53,127 nucleotides of DNA from Rikenellaceae bacterium (GTDB lineage Bacteria; Bacteroidota; Bacteroidia; Bacteroidales; Rikenellaceae), in the NCBI GenBank assembly GCA_015060115.1, contig SUZB01000013.1, positions 1 through 53,127 of the forward strand, given 5' to 3'. The notes under the pieces are model-generated. The model ran no database searches. It was not told the DNA's origin and saw nothing but the letters and a program-made list of their open reading frames with translations. Each line of letters opens with the position of its first letter. Within the stretch, counting starts at the first letter, position 1. Both the position numbers and the translations under genes were made by a program. This document shows positions 51,353-53,127 of this stretch, piece by piece.

Positions 51353-52732
51353 ATGGAAAGATATGATATTATCGTTATCGGCTCTGGCCCCGGTGGCTAT
51401 GTAGCTGCTATCCGTGCTGCACAGTGTGGCAAGCGCGTTGCTATCGTCGAGAAGGCTGATGCCGGTGGCGTATGCCTCAACTGGGGCTGTATCCCCACCA
51501 AGGCGTTGGTACGCTCGGCACAGGTATATGCCGACTGCAAGGCTGCTGCAACCTATGGTGTAGCCATCGAGGGCGAGGTAAAGCCCGACTGGACAAAGAT
51601 GGTGGAGCGCGAGCGTATGGTGGCAACCACAATGAACAAGGGTGTTCAGTTCCTCTTGAAGAAGAATAATATCGATGTTATCGCCGGCTTTGGTCGTCTA
51701 AAGGCATCTGATACTGTGGAGGTTGAGGGCGTAGACTACGAGGCCGACCACATCATCTTGGCAACAGGTGCACGCCCCCGCGTAATGCCCTTTATGCCTA
51801 TTGATGGCAAGCATATCATCTCATCAAAGGAGGCTCTTGTTCTGCCCGAGCTACCCGAGACAATGGTTGTTGTAGGCTCAGGCGCTATCGGCTCGGAGTT
51901 CGCATACATCTACGCTACTATGGGCGTTAAGGTAACCATCGTGGAGTATATGCCCCAGATTATGCCCTTGGAGGATGAGGATACGGCAAAGGCTATGGAG
52001 CGTGCCTTCCGCAAGATGCGTGCAACGGTGATGACATCTACTACCGTTAAGTCGGTGGCTGTTCGCGAGGATGGCAAGTGCGATGTCGTTATCGAGGGCA
52101 AAAAGGGCGAGCAGACGCTCGAGGCAGATGTTGTCCTCTCGGCCGTTGGCATCAAGTCAAATATCGAGGATATGGGTCTTGAGGAGCTTGGCATCGAGGT
52201 TGAGCGCGACAAGATTAAGGTTGATGAGCACTACAAAACATCGGTTGATGGCGTCTACGCTATCGGCGACATCATCGCTACGCCTGCCCTTGCGCATGTA
52301 GCATCGGCAGAGGCTATCCACTGCGTAGAGCACATATGCGGCCTTAAGCCCGAGGCTGTTGATTACTCAACCATTCCTTCGTGCATCTTCACCTCGCCAG
52401 AGGTGGCATCGGTAGGTCTTACCGAGGCTCAGGTTAAGGCTCAGGGCATCGAGTACAAGGTCGGCAAGTTCCCATATACGGCATCGGGCAAGGCTACTGC
52501 TGCCGGCGAGCGCGATGGCTTCGTGAAGCTTATCTTCGATGCTGAGGAGAAGCTCCTTGGCGCACACTTCGTAGGCCACAATGTTACGGAGATGATTGGT
52601 GAGCCCACACTTGCCAAGGTATTGGGTGTCAATGCTCACCGCATTGCTCGCACCATCCACGCCCACCCCTCGATGCACGAGGCGGTGATGGAGGCTGCCG
52701 AAGATGCCCTTGGCTGCGCTATCCACATGTAA
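51353..52732 (+). CDS. lpdA: Dihydrolipoyl dehydrogenase
   Basis: A 459-residue FAD enzyme, the E3 component of 2-oxoacid dehydrogenase or glycine cleavage complexes, reoxidising dihydrolipoamide with NAD+. FAD motif GSGPGGYVAAIRA (residues 9-21), redox disulphide in GGVCLNWGCIPTKAL, NAD motif GSGAIGSEFAYIYATMG, GVYAIGDI for the second FAD contact, and a C-terminal His in HAHPSMHEAV of the dimer-shared active site. No E1/E2 genes are in the window. Its stop codon lies in the left end of a palindromic element. Confidence 0.95.
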   Translation: MERYDIIVIGSGPGGYVAAIRAAQCGKRVAIVEKADAGGVCLNWGCIPTKALVRSAQVYADCKAAATYGVAIEGEVKPDWTKMVERERMVATTMNKGVQFLLKKNNIDVIAGFGRLKASDTVEVEGVDYEADHIILATGARPRVMPFMPIDGKHIISSKEALVLPELPETMVVVGSGAIGSEFAYIYATMGVKVTIVEYMPQIMPLEDEDTAKAMERAFRKMRATVMTSTTVKSVAVREDGKCDVVIEGKKGEQTLEADVVLSAVGIKSNIEDMGLEELGIEVERDKIKVDEHYKTSVDGVYAIGDIIATPALAHVASAEAIHCVEHICGLKPEAVDYSTIPSCIFTSPEVASVGLTEAQVKAQGIEYKVGKFPYTASGKATAAGERDGFVKLIFDAEEKLLGAHFVGHNVTEMIGEPTLAKVLGVNAHRIARTIHAHPSMHEAVMEAAEDALGCAIHM

Positions 52733-52855
52733 TTTCTTGTGATAAGGGGTCTACTTCGGCCTCTCAGTCAGAAGCCCGAATGAGCAGTACGCCAAGTACA
52801 GCCCATCCGGGCTTCTTCGTGTCGAGACCAAATTAGACCCCTTCTGACAAGAAAT
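52732..52855. repeat. 124-bp palindromic element at the lpdA stop codon
   Basis: The ends ATTTCTTGT (52732-52740) plus AAGGGGTCTA (52744-52753) match in inverted orientation TAGACCCCTT (52834-52843) plus ACAAGAAAT (52847-52855). Inside, GAAGCCCG (52771-52778) pairs with CGGGCTTC (52808-52815). No T tract directly follows the inner stem, but the whole could fold as one long hairpin. It could be a MITE-like repeat or a structured 3' end of the lpdA mRNA. Confidence 0.65.
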
Positions 52856-52924
52856 AAGCTGAGTACTGATTGGAAGGTGGTTAGTTGCGCTCGTTGGAGC
52901 GCCTGCTATCGCAGAGGGGCATAA

Positions 52925-53051
52925 GGGGCACGAGAGGCACAAGGGGAGAGACGAAAAGGACGAAAGAGACGAAAGGGACAACAACGAAGTCGGCTATCAT
53001 CTTTCTCTGTTATCTCTGCTGTCTCTGCGTCTCTGTTGTCTTTGTTGTCTT
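52925..53051 (-). repeat. GAC/GTC-periodic hairpin element C (minus orientation)
   Basis: On the plus strand a purine-rich arm with GAC every 8-10 nt (52925-52985) is followed by GAAGTCGGCTATCA (52986-52999) and a pyrimidine-rich arm with GTC every 8-9 nt (53000-53051). Read on the minus strand the middle is TGATAGCCGACTTC, matching the loop of element A at 12 of 14 positions, and the arms have the same GAC-loop-GTC polarity. No gene is seen from 52733 to the window end. Confidence 0.65.
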
Positions 53052-53127
53052 TGTGTCGTTTCCTAAAATAGGTTGACTCGTTGCACCTTATTAACGGATA
53101 AAAGAAAGACTCAGGTTAGATAATAAA

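Noticed and set aside
1..53127. Prophage, integrative element or toxin-antitoxin/defence island
   Set aside because: No integrase, transposase, phage structural, relaxase, nuclease-defence or toxin genes were recognised on either strand.

Overview
The window reads as chromosomal DNA of a Bacteroidales bacterium, with an Alistipes/Rikenellaceae-like character. The assignment to order rests on Bacteroidetes-type promoters (TTTG near -33 and TAnnTTTG near -7) in front of many genes, a UpxY/NusG-like capsule antitermination gene, DUF2795 and DUF1508 proteins, a long LepB next to dapB, and a NagB/PIG-L fusion protein. Genus is inferred only. No tRNA, rRNA, CRISPR array, integrase or transposase gene was seen.

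Layout. (1) 1-7.3 kb holds housekeeping and envelope genes: a HAD phosphatase, a beta-barrel protein, two lipoproteins, RdgB, a BaiN-type flavoprotein, a short HGVHSP protein, a PduO-type cobalamin adenosyltransferase and a DUF2795 protein. (2) 7.7-26.2 kb is a complete-looking Wzx/Wzy-type surface polysaccharide locus. It has a strong promoter and structured leader, upxY, a nucleotide-sugar block (CapD-type dehydratase, UDP-GlcA epimerase, Ugd), an AT-rich strain-specific block (acyltransferase with a G9 tract, Wzx, TupA-like ATP-grasp, Wzy, hexapeptide acetyltransferase, GT4, GT2), a WcfR/WcfS-like aminotransferase and initiating sugar-phosphate transferase pair, an NTP_transf_5 protein, rfbACDB, and a large closing hairpin. 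No Wzz- or Wza-type export gene is present. (3) 26.3-31.8 kb holds an interrupted PHP-like gene, an EptA-type phosphoethanolamine transferase, two tandem GDPD-family proteins (the second without catalytic residues) and an NCS2 permease. (4) 31.9-39.5 kb holds purA, a NagB/PIG-L fusion whose NagB domain lacks key residues, canonical nagB, an amino-acid permease, rubrerythrin, a ZIP transporter and a small DUF1508 gene. (5) 39.6-47.1 kb is a minus-strand operon dapB-lepB-yigZ-uvrA-M16 peptidase-O-methyltransferase. (6) 47.4-52.7 kb holds an isochorismatase-family hydrolase, yggS-truA, a C69 dipeptidase and lpdA.

The most unusual non-coding structure is a family of three dispersed intergenic elements at about 4.17-4.35, 47.16-47.33 and 52.92-53.05 kb. 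Each has a 5' arm with GAC recurring every 8-9 nt, a conserved 14-nt loop matching TGATANCCNACNTC, and a 3' arm with GTC recurring at the same spacing. In the second copy 28 of 29 core positions can pair, three of them as G.U. I do not recognise a name for this element.

Other points for a second look are the G9 tract in the acyltransferase gene, the hairpin-rich upxY leader, the amber codon inside the PHP-like gene, the pseudoenzyme-like GDPD, the altered NagB domain, and two short palindromic elements at 36.2 and 52.7 kb.
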